A DNA stretch of 49,617 nt from Halothiobacillus sp. (GTDB lineage: Bacteria > Pseudomonadota > Gammaproteobacteria > Halothiobacillales > Halothiobacillaceae). Location: NCBI GenBank assembly GCA_024635755.1, contig JAGXIF010000018.1:1-49617 (forward strand), in the 5' to 3' direction. Below, one piece after another: positions 38,303 through 47,658 of this stretch. The notes under the pieces are model-generated. The model was not told where the DNA came from. It worked only from the letters and a program-made list of their open reading frames with translations, and did not search any database. The translations under genes and the position numbers were made by a program. Numbering within the stretch: position 1 is the stretch's first letter; each line of letters starts with the position of its first letter.

Positions 38303-39669
38303 GACGGGTTCTCTCGGGATTCGGTGGAGGAAGTCGGCGCGAGGCGAAGCAGGCCACCGGTGCTGCGCTCGAGGGCGGCGCCGGCCGCGATCAGATCATC
38401 GAGCGCGGTGAGGTACTGGCGACGGACTTCCATCAGGTTGTTCTGCGCAGTGGTAATGGCCGGTGCACCCAACTGGCCGGCGTCGACCGAACCGCGAGTC
38501 AGAACGAGGTTCTCTTCCGCGTTGGCAACCATCTGGCTGCCGAACACCTCTACCCGCTCACGGGCCGAGCGGTAGTCGGCCACCGCCATAAGCACCTCGC
38601 GGCGGACCTGCTGGCGCAGGGCATCCTGTTCGATTTGCGCCCGGTCGAGACGGGCCTGTGCCGAACGTTGTTCGCCCTCGAACCGGTGCAACGCGGGAAT
38701 GGGAGCGGACAGGGAGAGACCGACAACGTCGTTGGAATTCTCCCGGTCGTAGAACGCACCGACGGTCACGTTGGGCACCAGTTGACGTTCCGACAGGCGC
38801 AGTTCGTCACGGGCGGCGGCAACCGCCCTCGCGGCTGCGGCAAGATCGGCCCGCCGTTGCATCGCCTGACGCAACAGGATGTCGGTGTCGTCGATCACCA
38901 AGCGTGCCGGTTCAAGCCGGCCACGGATTGCCACGGCTTGCGCTGGGTCGAGCGCCAACTGCTCGGTGAGCGCCAGGCGAGCCGCTGTCAGCCGCTGCTG
39001 GGCCTTCGCCAGTTCGGCCTTGGCCCGGCCCACACTAATGTCGGCGGCATTGACTTCCAGCCGCGTCCCCTCGCCGGCCTGCAGACGACGGCGAGCGAAA
39101 TCGTGCACCTCGCGATTGAGCGTCATCAGGCGCTCTGCCATGTCGAGACGCTTTTGGGCACTCAACACTTGAAGGAAGGCGGACCGTATCCGTGCCGCGA
39201 CCGTGGTGCGCAGAAAATCCAACCGCGACTCGGCCTCGCCCTGGCGGTTGCGAGCGGCGTTTTCCGCTAACTCGCCCTTGCCCCCGGTGAACAGCGACTG
39301 GGAAATGGCGATACCGAAATCGGTGGATTGCCCAGCCGGGCCGTCACGACGGGCGGTGCGCGCCTCGAGCACTGGGTTCGACGGCACGAGTCGGCCGGCG
39401 TGGACAAAATCGCCGTGGCGCATGCGGACCTCCGAGGCGGCCTGCTGCACGGCAAAATTGTTGGCCAGCGCCGCCTCGATGGCCCGGTCGAGCGTGAGCG
39501 GGGCATCGGGCGGCTTGCCGAATGCCGGTGGGGAAAGCAACGCACCGACGAGCAGCAGGCTGCCGACACGCCATCGCCCCGATTGAAAGCGGGATGGTGC
39601 CTCGCGGTCCGAAAAGACACGCTCAGAGCTTGGTCGCCAGGGGCGACCGGGGATAATCGTAGAAGACAT
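38299..39669 (-). CDS. Outer membrane efflux factor (CzcC/TolC family)
   Basis: 456 residues. TolC-type channel for the metal pump. Signal region around residues 30-50 (WRVGSLLLVGALLSPPAFG), preceded by a long Arg-rich stretch. Two OEP repeats: LTLDRAIEAALANNFAVQQA near the N-terminus and a second set from LLRQAMQRRADLAAAARAVAAARDELRLSERQLVPNVTV (long helical hairpins; key part ARDELRLSERQLVPN). Start ATG 39669 has GAGAGG six bases upstream; a GTG at 39675 is in frame. The stop is shared with the adaptor start. Confidence 0.9.
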   Translation of the reverse strand: MSSTIIPGRPWRPSSERVFSDREAPSRFQSGRWRVGSLLLVGALLSPPAFGKPPDAPLTLDRAIEAALANNFAVQQAASEVRMRHGDFVHAGRLVPSNPVLEARTARRDGPAGQSTDFGIAISQSLFTGGKGELAENAARNRQGEAESRLDFLRTTVAARIRSAFLQVLSAQKRLDMAERLMTLNREVHDFARRRLQAGEGTRLEVNAADISVGRAKAELAKAQQRLTAARLALTEQLALDPAQAVAIRGRLEPARLVIDDTDILLRQAMQRRADLAAAARAVAAARDELRLSERQLVPNVTVGAFYDRENSNDVVGLSLSAPIPALHRFEGEQRSAQARLDRAQIEQDALRQQVRREVLMAVADYRSARERVEVFGSQMVANAEENLVLTRGSVDAGQLGAPAITTAQNNLMEVRRQYLTALDDLIAAGAALERSTGGLLRLAPTSSTESRENPS

Positions 39670-39755
39670 GAGCACCCTCTCATCAGGAGGTGAAACGCAG
39701 TACCCCGATCAACCGCAGGATGAGCGGCCGACGGGGCGCTTCGATCAGGAGGTGC

Positions 39756-40076
39756 TCAGACTCTGGGAGGGCGCAGACGCGGTTCGATTTCCCGGGTCTG
39801 CCAGTCCGTCGGCGCGGTGGGCGCCAACGAACCCGACGGACCGCGCTGAATCGCTACCGAGGTGTCGGGAAGTCCGGTGAAGTGGACACTGGCGTGACAG
39901 CAATGGTGGGAGGCGTTGCTCGGGGTGGGATGGTCGCTTGCGTCACTGTTTTCGGCCGCCGAGACGACATCGCCCGGCGCACAGGCACCGCTCACCTCAG
40001 CACCTTGCTCCGCGGCCCAGGTGAGGTTCGAGGAGAGGACGAGCAGTACCAGCAGTTTGACGAGAAAGTCACGCAC
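39756..40076 (-). CDS. Small secreted Cys/His protein leading the metal efflux operon
   Basis: 106 residues from GTG 40076, chosen over TTG 40103 because AGGG lies eight bases upstream and a compact signal peptide results (RDFLVKLLVLLVLSSNLTWA). The mature part contains a SNASHHCCHASVHF motif that could bind a soft or borderline metal, and otherwise is low-complexity. Small His/Cys-rich proteins commonly lead czc/cus-type operons. It is 86 bp upstream of the outer membrane factor, same direction. A periplasmic metal-binding role is inferred from motif and place; I do not know a named family. Confidence 0.65.
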   Translation of the reverse strand: MRDFLVKLLVLLVLSSNLTWAAEQGAEVSGACAPGDVVSAAENSDASDHPTPSNASHHCCHASVHFTGLPDTSVAIQRGPSGSLAPTAPTDWQTREIEPRLRPPRV

Positions 40077-40151
40077 GACGAAGACCCTAACCCGGGCCCT
40101 CAAAGACCGTCAACCGGCGGACACCAAGCACTCCCCGCGACAGCGGCATGC

Positions 40152-41315
40152 TCACTCCGGTCGCCGATAGCCCCCGCGCATCCCGGATGGGGAGAGCACG
40201 AATTGCCACACATGTGTTCGCCGCGCCCGAAATGCGCCCGCACAGGATTGCAGGTAATACGTCCACATGCGCCCGAAGGCGTCGCCGTAATGCTCACGCC
40301 ATCGCGGCCAGGCGCGCTCGAAATTGTCATACCAAGCCATCAGCGTTCGATCGTAGTCGGCACCGAAGTTGTGCACGTCCTCGACGACGAATCGGCCTTC
40401 GGTCACATCCAACACCTGCTGCATGGCCGGCAGTTCACCGTTGGGGAAGATGTACTTGCTGATCCAGGGGTCGGGAGGCGAACCTTCGCGATTGGTGCCG
40501 ATGGTATGCAGCAGGAAGAGCCCACCCGGTTTGAGACAGCGACGGGCGACCTGCATGTACTCCTCATAGTTGTGCCGGCCGACATGTTCGAACATGCCGA
40601 TCGAGACGATGTGATCGAACGGCTCGTCGATGTCGCGGTAGTCCATCAGGCGGAACTCCACCGGCAGGTCGCCGGCGAGTTGCTGACCATAGGCCGTCTG
40701 CTCCTTGGAGATGGTCAGGCCGACGCACTCGACTCCGTATTTTTCGGCTGCGTAGGTCATGAAGCTGCCCCAGCCGCAGCCGATATCCAGCACCCGCTGG
40801 CCCGGCTGAAGATCGAGCTTGCGGCAGACGAGATCCAACTTGTGCTCCTGGGCCTCGGTCAGGGTCTTGGCCCCGTCGCCCCAGAAACCGCAGGTATAGG
40901 TCATGCGCGAGTCGAGCATGTCGCGGTAGAAGGCATTGCCGAGATCGTAATGGCGTTCCCCGACTTCCCAGCAGCGCGACTTGGTCTGGTGGTTGCACAC
41001 CCGGGCCATCAGCGCGTCCCACCAAAGGCGCGGCGAGCGGCCGACATCCTCCTCCAGTCCTGCCTGCAGGACGCGGTCAATGAACTCGTCGACGCGCTCG
41101 ACATCCACCCAGCCGGCCATGAAGGATTCCCCAAGCCCCAAGTTCCCCCAGCCGAGGATCCTGCCGACGGCACGCGAATCACGTATCTGGAGGTCCCAGG
41201 GCCGGTCGCCGTTGATCTCGACATCGGCCCGCGCAAGCAGTCGTCCCAGGGAAGATTCCTTCGACGAAACCGGGGCTTCCGCCAGACTGGCGTCCATGTG
41301 CATCTTCTTGGCCAT
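40152..41315 (-). CDS. cfa: Cyclopropane-fatty-acyl-phospholipid synthase
   Basis: Methylates cis double bonds of membrane phospholipids with SAM, forming cyclopropane acids that stabilise the membrane under acid, osmotic or stationary-phase stress. 387 residues from ATG 41315, preceded by GAGGTG. The N-terminal domain has GLGESFMAGWVDV. The methyltransferase half has SAM motif I VLDIGCGWGSF, then LTISKEQTAYGQQLA, MFEHVGRHNYEEYM and a conserved RRTHVWQFVLSP end. HYDLGNAFYRDMLD with the bicarbonate-site neighbours is also present. A GTG at 41321 is in frame. The metal efflux operon starts 75 bp downstream in the same direction, so read-through is possible. Confidence 0.95.
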   Translation of the reverse strand: MAKKMHMDASLAEAPVSSKESSLGRLLARADVEINGDRPWDLQIRDSRAVGRILGWGNLGLGESFMAGWVDVERVDEFIDRVLQAGLEEDVGRSPRLWWDALMARVCNHQTKSRCWEVGERHYDLGNAFYRDMLDSRMTYTCGFWGDGAKTLTEAQEHKLDLVCRKLDLQPGQRVLDIGCGWGSFMTYAAEKYGVECVGLTISKEQTAYGQQLAGDLPVEFRLMDYRDIDEPFDHIVSIGMFEHVGRHNYEEYMQVARRCLKPGGLFLLHTIGTNREGSPPDPWISKYIFPNGELPAMQQVLDVTEGRFVVEDVHNFGADYDRTLMAWYDNFERAWPRWREHYGDAFGRMWTYYLQSCAGAFRARRTHVWQFVLSPSGMRGGYRRPE

Positions 41316-41438
41316 AATCACCTCGCCCCCAAGTTTCTCTTAAAACCTTGTCGGCCCGGCATGTGCCTGTCTGTCGCTCCCTGGCCCGTTTCCATGGCAG
41401 GGACGACCCGAGGACCACGCCGGACGAGACATGGGAGG

Positions 41439-41467
41439 AACTTAGGCCACAATGCCGGTTTTTTCAA
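41439..41467 (-). promoter_or_regulatory. Putative sigma-70-type promoter of cfa
   Basis: On the minus strand TTGAAA (41467-41462) and TAAGTT (41444-41439) are separated by 17 bp, about 115 bp before the cfa ATG and within the 186-bp gap after the next gene. The -35 matches five of six consensus bases; the -10 is weak, which would fit a stress-induced gene such as cfa. Position and spacing are the only support. Confidence 0.4.
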
Positions 41468-41501
41468 CTTGTTAGCGCGCGACAGGGCAGCGGCGCATGG
41501 G

Positions 41502-44058
41502 TTATCGTAGGAAGGTGGCGGCGAAGTCGGCGGCGGGCAGTGGTCGGCCGAAATAGAACCCCTGGAGCGTGTCAGCCTTCATCTCGCGCAGCAATTGGGC
41601 CTGTTGCGCGGTTTCCACCCCTTCGGCGACCACCCCGAGGCGCAAGCTGTGGGCCATGGCGATGGTGGCCGAGACGATCGAGCGCGCGTCTTCACTCTCC
41701 AGTATTTCGGCGGTGAAGCTGCGATCGATCTTGAGGCAGTCGAGCGGGATGCGCCTGAGATAGGCCAGCGAGGAATAGCCCGTGCCGAAATCGTCGATGG
41801 AAAAGCGCACCCCCTGGTCACGCAGCCGTTCCATTGCCGCCACATGCACGTCGAAATCCGTCATCAGCGCGGTTTCGGTGATCTCCAGCCCCAGCGCCTC
41901 GCCCGAGATGCCGGCCACCCGCGCGCTTTCCATCAGGCGTTCGGCCAGGGTGGGATCGCCGAACTGTCGCGTGGAAAGATTGATCGACAACTTGATCTTC
42001 CCACCCCATTCGGCCGCCTGCTCGACCACCTGCGCGATGATCAGTTCGCCAAGGGGCAGGATCAGGCCGGTCTCCTCGGCGAGCGGAATGAACTCGTCCG
42101 GCGGCATCCGTCCCCACTCGGGATGCTCCCAGCGCAACAGGGCCTCGGCCCCCACCAACGCGCTGGCCTCGGCATCCACCAGGGGCTGGTAGTGCATGCA
42201 GAACTGCTGCTGCTCGATCGCCGTGCGCAACCCGGTTTCCAAGTCCAGGCGACGCTGCGCCGCCCGGTTCATGGCGGGGGTGAACAGGCTGTAGGTATTG
42301 CGCCCCCGCTGCTTGGCACGGTACATGGCGATATCGGCATGCTTGACCAACTGCTCCTCGTCCACGCCGTCCTCCGGGTAGAAGGCGATGCCGATGCTGC
42401 AACCGATCACCAGCTCACGCCCCTGCAGAAAGACCGGTTGACCCAGGCTGTCGATCACGCGCTGGGCGACATCCGCCACCGGCTCAAAGTCCTCCACGTC
42501 GGGCAGCAGTACCAGGAACTCATCCCCGCCGGTCCGTGCCACCGAGTCGTCTTCGCGCAGGCAGGCCTTGAGCTTGCCGGCCACCGCCTCGAGCAACTGG
42601 TCGCCCACCGCATGGCCCAGCGTGTCGTTGATGGTCTTGAAGTGATCCAGATCGACGAACATTACGGCAAGCCTGCCCCGGCCCCGATGGGCATGCGCCA
42701 CCGCCATCGACAGGCGATCGTAGAACAGGCGTCGGTTGGGCAGGCCGGTCAGCGGGTCGTAGTAGGCGAGGTGGCGGATCTGGCGTTCGTTTTCCTTGAG
42801 TTCGGAAATGTCGGAGAACAGCGCCGCGTAGTGACTGATTTCGCCGTTTTCATCGGTGATTGCCGTGATGGTGAGCAGTTCGGGGTAGATCTCACCGTTC
42901 TTGCGCCGGTTCCAGATCTCGCCCCGCCATTGCCCATGGCGCGACAACGTCGACCACATTCGATCGTAGAAGGCCTGGTCGTGACGACCCGATTGCAGCA
43001 CGGAAGGCGATTGGCCGATCACCTCGTCGGGGCTGTAGCCGGTCAGTTCCGTGAAGGCCGGGTTGACCCGCATGATCCACCCCGAGGCATCGGTGACCAT
43101 GATCCCCTCGAGCGAGGTCTGGATCACCTTCTCGGCCAGTTGCAGATTGCGCTGCGAGGATGCCAGGGCGCTGTCGCGCGCTTCGAGCGCCGAGCGCAGC
43201 TCGTCGACATAGGCCAGCTCGATGCCCGAGAGCAGGTCGGCAAAACTCACCAGCCCCTCGACCTCGCCATCGCGTTCCACGCCGATATGGCGCACGCCCC
43301 GATCGTTCATCATGTTGCGTACGTGATAGAGGCTGGCATCCGACGGGGCCGTATAGAGGGCACGGGTGCAGACCCGGCCGACGGCCGTGTCATCCGCCCG
43401 GCATGCGATCAGGCCGATCAGGTCGCGCTCGGTCAGGATGCCGCTGCCCCCGTCGTCCAGCGCGATCAGCGCCGCGTCCGCGCGCGCCTCGCGCATGCGA
43501 TGGCAGACGACGTCGGCAACGCCAACCAGAAGCCGCGTCCGCGCGCGCCTCGCGCATGCGCGTCGCCACCCGGCTGAGCGGCTCGGACTCGTCGGCCCGC
43601 ACGTTGTCGTGCCCCACCAGAGTGCCCACCGTCCGAAAGTGCAGGTAGTGCTCGATCCCTTGGTTCAGCACCACGTCGGTCAGCGAGATGATGCCCAGCG
43701 CCGCCTCGTTTAGCGGGTCGGTCACCAGCAGATGACGAATGTGCTGATCACGGAATCGATGCGCCGCATCGGTGAGATGGGCATCCGCGACAATGCGCTG
43801 CACGGGCGAACTCATCACCTCGGCAACGGGCCGGTCGTGAATGCCCGGCGAGCCCAGATCGATCCCCAAGGCATCATGTTCGGTCCAGATACCCACCGGG
43901 CAGCCGTCGTCGGTGACCACGATGGAGCTCACCGCGGCATCCCGCATGCGCTCGGCCACCTCGTGCAACGGTGTGTGCGGCGCGCAGGTGAGCGCGCCCC
44001 GTCCCGGCGGGATGATCTCGGCGATGCAGGGGTCGAAGTGCAGCTTGCTGGCGTTCAC
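41502..44058 (-). pseudogene. CBS-PAS-GGDEF-EAL c-di-GMP signalling protein, interrupted by a 61-bp insertion
   Basis: Ancestral product about 831 residues: four CBS-like repeats (FDPCIAEIIPPG, SPGIHDRPVAEVMSSP, LSRVATRMREARADAALI...GILTERDLIG, then GVRHIGV), a PAS domain (EGIMVTDASGWIMRVNPAFTELTGYSP), a GGDEF domain with intact I-site REDD and GGDEFLVLL, and an EAL domain with AEALLRWEHP, DDFGTGYSS and VAEGVETAQQ. The frame breaks in CBS repeat 3. A 29-bp coding segment is present twice (43471-43499, 43532-43560) around 32 bp; removing 61 bp rejoins RMREARADAALIALDDG exactly. An ATG at 43496 could still give a PAS-GGDEF-EAL fragment, but it lacks an SD. Start GTG 44058 has GAGGA; ATG 44139 with AAGGGG is an alternative. 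Confidence 0.9.
43471..43560. repeat. 29-bp direct repeat flanking a 32-bp unique segment inside the GGDEF-EAL gene
   Basis: 43471-43499 and 43532-43560 are identical over 29 bases; the next bases on both sides differ, so the repeat is exactly 29. The intervening 43500-43531 is 32 bases and is not part of the host gene's coding sequence. Period 61, which shifts the frame. The repeat contains a GCGCG-CGCCT-CGCGC dyad. This is insertion of new DNA plus duplication of the target, not simple tandem duplication, because the 32 bases occur only once. The geometry equals a type I-E CRISPR repeat-spacer-repeat, but it lies in coding sequence with only two copies. Confidence 0.95.
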
Positions 44059-44078
44059 GAATCCTCGGGGAGACGGGT

Positions 44079-44102
44079 CGACACGGCGTATAGGCCGTGT
44101 CG
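44079..44102 (-). terminator. 9-bp perfect hairpin between acnB and the CBS-PAS-GGDEF-EAL gene
   Basis: CGACACGGC (44079-44087) pairs perfectly with GCCGTGTCG (44094-44102) around a six-base loop. It lies 118 bp after the acnB stop in the direction of transcription and 21 bp before the GTG of the next gene. No T-run follows on the minus strand, so it is either a weak terminator of acnB or a 5' leader structure of the signalling gene. Its presence argues that the signalling gene starts at 44058 and not upstream of the hairpin. Confidence 0.45.
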
Positions 44103-44219
44103 GCAAAAACGAGGCCGGGCAAGGGGTGACCGCAACCATGCGCCCCTTACCCGGCAGGATGTCGGGCCTCCCTGCCCTCGCCGGCCGAGCGCTCCGCGTC
44201 CGACCCGGTCCCAGGGGGA

Positions 44220-46802
44220 TCAGGCGGTGGCCACGGGGATGTCCTTGAGCATCTGCAGGCCCTGGGTGGCCCCCTTCTGGTATTCCTCGATCTCGTTGAA
44301 GTTGAGATAACGATAGATATCGGCCGACATGGTCGCCAGGTGGGCCACCTGCTGCTGGTACTCCTCGACCGTCGGCAGCTTGCCCATGATCGCCGTCACC
44401 GCCGACAGCTCGGCCGAGCCCAGGTAGACGCGCGCGTCCTTGCCCATGCGATTGGGGAAGTTGCGCGTCGAGGTAGACATTACGGTGGCTCCATCGGCAA
44501 CCCGTGCCTGGTTGCCCATGCACAGCGAGCAGCCGGCCATCTCAATGCGGGCGCCCGCCCGGCCGAAGATGTTGTAGTAACCCTCCTCGGAGAGCTGGTG
44601 CTGGTCCATGCGGGTCGGCGGGGCGATCCACAGGCGCGTGGGCACCGAAGCGCCACTGGATTCGAGCACCTTGCCCGCGGCGCGGTAGTGGCCGATGTTG
44701 GTCATGCACGAGCCGATGAAGACCTCCTGGACCGGGTCACCGGCCACCTCGGAGAGTGGCTTGATGTCGTCCGGGTCGTTGGGGCAGGCCAGCAGCGGTT
44801 CGGTGATCTCGTTGAGATCAATCTCGATCACCTCGGCGTACTCGGCGTCCGCGTCCGGCTGGAGCAGCTCGGGGTTCTCCAGCCACTTCTCCATCTCCTC
44901 GATGCGGCGACCCAGCGTGCGCTTGTCCTCGTAACCCTGGCTGATCATCCACTCGAGCAGCGTGATGTTGCTCTTGAGGAACTCCTTGATCGGCTCGGGG
45001 CCGAGGTGCACGGTGCAGCCGTTGGCCGACCGCTCGGCCGAGGCGTCGGCGAACTCGAAGGCCTGCTCGACCTTGAGATCCGGCAAGCCCTCGATCTCGA
45101 GCACTCGGCCGTTGAAGACGTTCATCTTGCCCTTCTTCTCCACGGTCAGCTGACCGCTCTGGATTGCCTGGTAGGGAATCGCGTTGACCAGATCACGCAG
45201 GGTGATGCCCGGCTGCATCTCGCCCTTGAAGCGCACCAACACCGATTCCGGCATGTCCAGCGGCATCACGCCCAGCGCGGCGGCGAAGGCCACCAGGCCC
45301 GAACCGGCCGGGAAAGAGATACCCAGCGGAAAGCGGGTGTGCGAGTCGCCACCGGTACCGACGGTATCCGGCAGGATCATGCGGTTGAGCCAGGAGTGGA
45401 TCACCCCGTCACCGGCGCGCAGGGAGACCCCGCCACGGTTGGAGATGAATTCCGGCAGTTCGTGCTGCAGGGCGATGTCCACCGGGCGCGGATAGGCGGC
45501 AGTATGGCAGAACGACTGCATCACCAAATCGGCGGAGAAACCCAGGCAGGCCAGTTCCTTGAGCTCGTCGCGGGTCATCGCGCCGGTGGTGTCCTGACTG
45601 CCCACCGTGGCCATCTTCGGCTCGCAGTAGGTCCCGGGGCGCACGCCCTCGACACCACAGGCACGCCCGACCATCTTTTGCGCCAGGGTAAAGCCCTTGC
45701 CGGTGTCTTCCGGCTGCTCGGCGCGCAGGAACTGGTCGGACGGTCCCATGCCCAGCGACTCGCGGGCCTTGCCCGTCAGGCCGCGCCCGACGATCAGAGG
45801 AATCCGCCCCCCGGCACGCACCTCGTCGGAGAGCGTGCTCGGACGCATGTTGAAGGTGGTGATCACCTCGCCGTTCTTGAGGATTTCGCCGGCGAACGGC
45901 CGGATGGTGAGCACGTCGCCGGTGTCCATCTGATCGACGTCGCACTCGATCGGGAAGGCCCCGGAATCCTCGGCGGTATTGAAGAAGATCGGCGCGATCT
46001 TGCCGCCGAGCACCACACCGCCGGTGCGCTTGTTGGGCACATGCGGGATGTCGCGGCCGATGTACCACTGCACCGAGTTGATCGCTGACTTGCGCGAGGA
46101 ACCGGTACCCACCACGTCGCCCACATAGGCGATCTTGTGGCCGGTTTCCTTGAGTGTCTTGATGGTCTCGAAGGCATCGGGCATCTTCGACTGGAGCATC
46201 GAAAGGCCGTGCAGCGGGATATCCGGCCGGCTCCAGGCCTCCTGGGCGGGGGAAAGGTCGTCGGTGTTGGTCTCGCCCGGGACCTTGAACACCACTACCT
46301 CGATTTCCTCTTCCAGTGCCGGCTTGGCCTCGAACCACTCGGCGTTCGCCCAGGATTCGAGCACGCGCCCGGCGTTGGCACTGCCCTCGCGGTGCCTATC
46401 TTCGACGTCGCGGAAGGCGTCGTAGACCATCACCAGCTTGGACAGCGCCTTGACGGCATCCTCGCCGACTTCTTCGTCGTCGAGCAGCTCGATCAGGGGG
46501 TCGACGTTGTAGCCGCCCATCATCGTGCCCAGCAGCTCGACCGCATCGGCGCGGCCCAGCAGCGGCGAGGTGACGGTGCCCTTGGCCAGATCGGCGAGGA
46601 AGGCGGCCTTGACGTAGGCGGCCTTGTCCACGCCCGGCGGGACGCGCTGGGAGAGCAGGTAGCGCAGCTCGTCGCCATCCGTGTCGGCAGGCGGATTCTT
46701 GATCAGCTCGATCAGATCGGCGGTCTGCTCGGCATTCAGTGCCAGCGGCGGAATGTCCTGCTCGGCGCGTTCGGCCTTGTGTTCACGGTAGGCTTCAAGC
46801 AT
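44220..46802 (-). CDS. acnB: Aconitate hydratase B
   Basis: TCA-cycle enzyme interconverting citrate and isocitrate; the apo form can bind mRNA. 860 residues, the usual AcnB length. The N-terminal HEAT-like region is followed by the swivelling domain ([17 protein letters not shown]) and catalytic domains. The 4Fe-4S ligands are visible: [10 protein letters not shown], then [11 protein letters not shown] and [13 protein letters not shown] near the C-terminus. [19 protein letters not shown] and the SR of [11 protein letters not shown] are substrate-site motifs. ATG 46802 has GAGGG at good spacing. The 173-bp upstream gap contains a small hairpin (46876-46891, CGGTGC/GCACCG) of unknown meaning. 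Confidence 0.98.
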   Translation of the reverse strand: MLEAYREHKAERAEQDIPPLALNAEQTADLIELIKNPPADTDGDELRYLLSQRVPPGVDKAAYVKAAFLADLAKGTVTSPLLGRADAVELLGTMMGGYNVDPLIELLDDEEVGEDAVKALSKLVMVYDAFRDVEDRHREGSANAGRVLESWANAEWFEAKPALEEEIEVVVFKVPGETNTDDLSPAQEAWSRPDIPLHGLSMLQSKMPDAFETIKTLKETGHKIAYVGDVVGTGSSRKSAINSVQWYIGRDIPHVPNKRTGGVVLGGKIAPIFFNTAEDSGAFPIECDVDQMDTGDVLTIRPFAGEILKNGEVITTFNMRPSTLSDEVRAGGRIPLIVGRGLTGKARESLGMGPSDQFLRAEQPEDTGKGFTLAQKMVGRACGVEGVRPGTYCEPKMATVGSQDTTGAMTRDELKELACLGFSADLVMQSFCHTAAYPRPVDIALQHELPEFISNRGGVSLRAGDGVIHSWLNRMILPDTVGTGGDSHTRFPLGISFPAGSGLVAFAAALGVMPLDMPESVLVRFKGEMQPGITLRDLVNAIPYQAIQSGQLTVEKKGKMNVFNGRVLEIEGLPDLKVEQAFEFADASAERSANGCTVHLGPEPIKEFLKSNITLLEWMISQGYEDKRTLGRRIEEMEKWLENPELLQPDADAEYAEVIEIDLNEITEPLLACPNDPDDIKPLSEVAGDPVQEVFIGSCMTNIGHYRAAGKVLESSGASVPTRLWIAPPTRMDQHQLSEEGYYNIFGRAGARIEMAGCSLCMGNQARVADGATVMSTSTRNFPNRMGKDARVYLGSAELSAVTAIMGKLPTVEEYQQQVAHLATMSADIYRYLNFNEIEEYQKGATQGLQMLKDIPVATA

Positions 46803-46975
46803 GGGTAACCCTCAACGGCTTGTAATTGTAATCATGGATTCGTTTCTGTTGCGGGCCGACTGCCCGCCGCCCCCGGTGCCTTTGCACCGCGGCGATGGTT
46901 AAATTGAAGTAGCGGGATTCTATCAAATCCCCGCGGTCGGGCCGCGCCTGCCTCCCCGACGCGTCAGGGTGGGCA

Positions 46976-47581
46976 TCAAAGCTTGCCCTGCAGGCGCAAT
47001 CGATCGAGCCACAGCAGGGCGATGACCGGGGCGGCGGCCACGATGCGCCCGGCCTCCACGTCAGCGACCGCCTGCTCGATCGGCACCACCCGCACACGAA
47101 TGTCCTCGTGCTCGTGGTCCAGTCCGAAGCTGCCTTCGACCAGCCCGTCGGCATCCCGCTCGATGCCGGCGGTATCCAGCCGGGCGAGAAACAGGTAGAT
47201 GCTCTCGGTGCTTCCGCCGGGACTGACCCAGTAGCGGGTCAGCGGGTAGAGCTGGTCGAAGGCCAGCCCGGCCTCCTCCTGAGATTCGCGCCGGGCCACG
47301 TCCTCGGCGGCCTCGCCAGGCTCGATCATCCCGGCGACGATCTCGGCTAGCCAGGGGCCACTGGGCGCATCCAGCGCGCCGGGGCGGAATTGCTCGATCA
47401 ATACCACCTCGCCACGATCGGGATCGAACGGCAGCACGGCAACGGCATGCCCCCGCTCGAAGATCTCGCGCTCAATCGGTTCCGACCAGCTGCCGTCGAA
47501 ATGCTCGAAGCGCAGCCGATAACGCTGCAGGGAGAAAAACCCCCGGTAAAGTGTCTCATTGGCCAATAGGTCGAAACGCAT
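46976..47581 (-). CDS. nudF: ADP-ribose diphosphatase (NUDIX)
   Basis: Hydrolyses ADP-ribose to AMP and ribose-5-phosphate, clearing a reactive metabolite. 201 residues, matching NudF/TrgB. The Nudix box is complete: GMIEPGEAAEDVARRESQEEAGL (pattern Gx5Ex7REUxEExGU), preceded by LIEQFRPGALDAP and followed by YWVSPGGSTESIYLFLARL, the ADP-ribose-specific region with its Pro-Gly pair. Start ATG 47581. Same direction as acnB, ending 173 bp upstream of it. Confidence 0.94.
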   Translation of the reverse strand: MRFDLLANETLYRGFFSLQRYRLRFEHFDGSWSEPIEREIFERGHAVAVLPFDPDRGEVVLIEQFRPGALDAPSGPWLAEIVAGMIEPGEAAEDVARRESQEEAGLAFDQLYPLTRYWVSPGGSTESIYLFLARLDTAGIERDADGLVEGSFGLDHEHEDIRVRVVPIEQAVADVEAGRIVAAAPVIALLWLDRLRLQGKL

Positions 47582-47658
47582 CGGGCATTGCTCCTGCTAC
47601 CATCATCTAATTCTGCTGAACCACCGGCGGCCCGCCGGCCACCACCGGATTTCAGAGC

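Noticed and set aside
43471-43560. A genuine two-repeat CRISPR array
   Set aside because: The repeat encodes part of a conserved CBS domain, there are only two copies, and no cas gene or leader is nearby. It is reported instead as an insertion with CRISPR-like dimensions.
41595-43577. 660-codon plus-strand frame opposite the GGDEF-EAL gene
   Set aside because: Antisense shadow of a high-GC gene; the minus strand carries complete GGDEF and EAL motifs, the plus frame none.
44340-46088. 582-codon plus-strand frame opposite acnB
   Set aside because: Shadow frame; low-complexity composition and no start signal, whereas acnB on the other strand is complete.
46876-46891. Small CGGTGC/GCACCG hairpin upstream of acnB as an iron-responsive or regulatory element
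   Set aside because: Six base pairs with a four-base loop in GC-rich DNA is weak evidence and no known motif matches.
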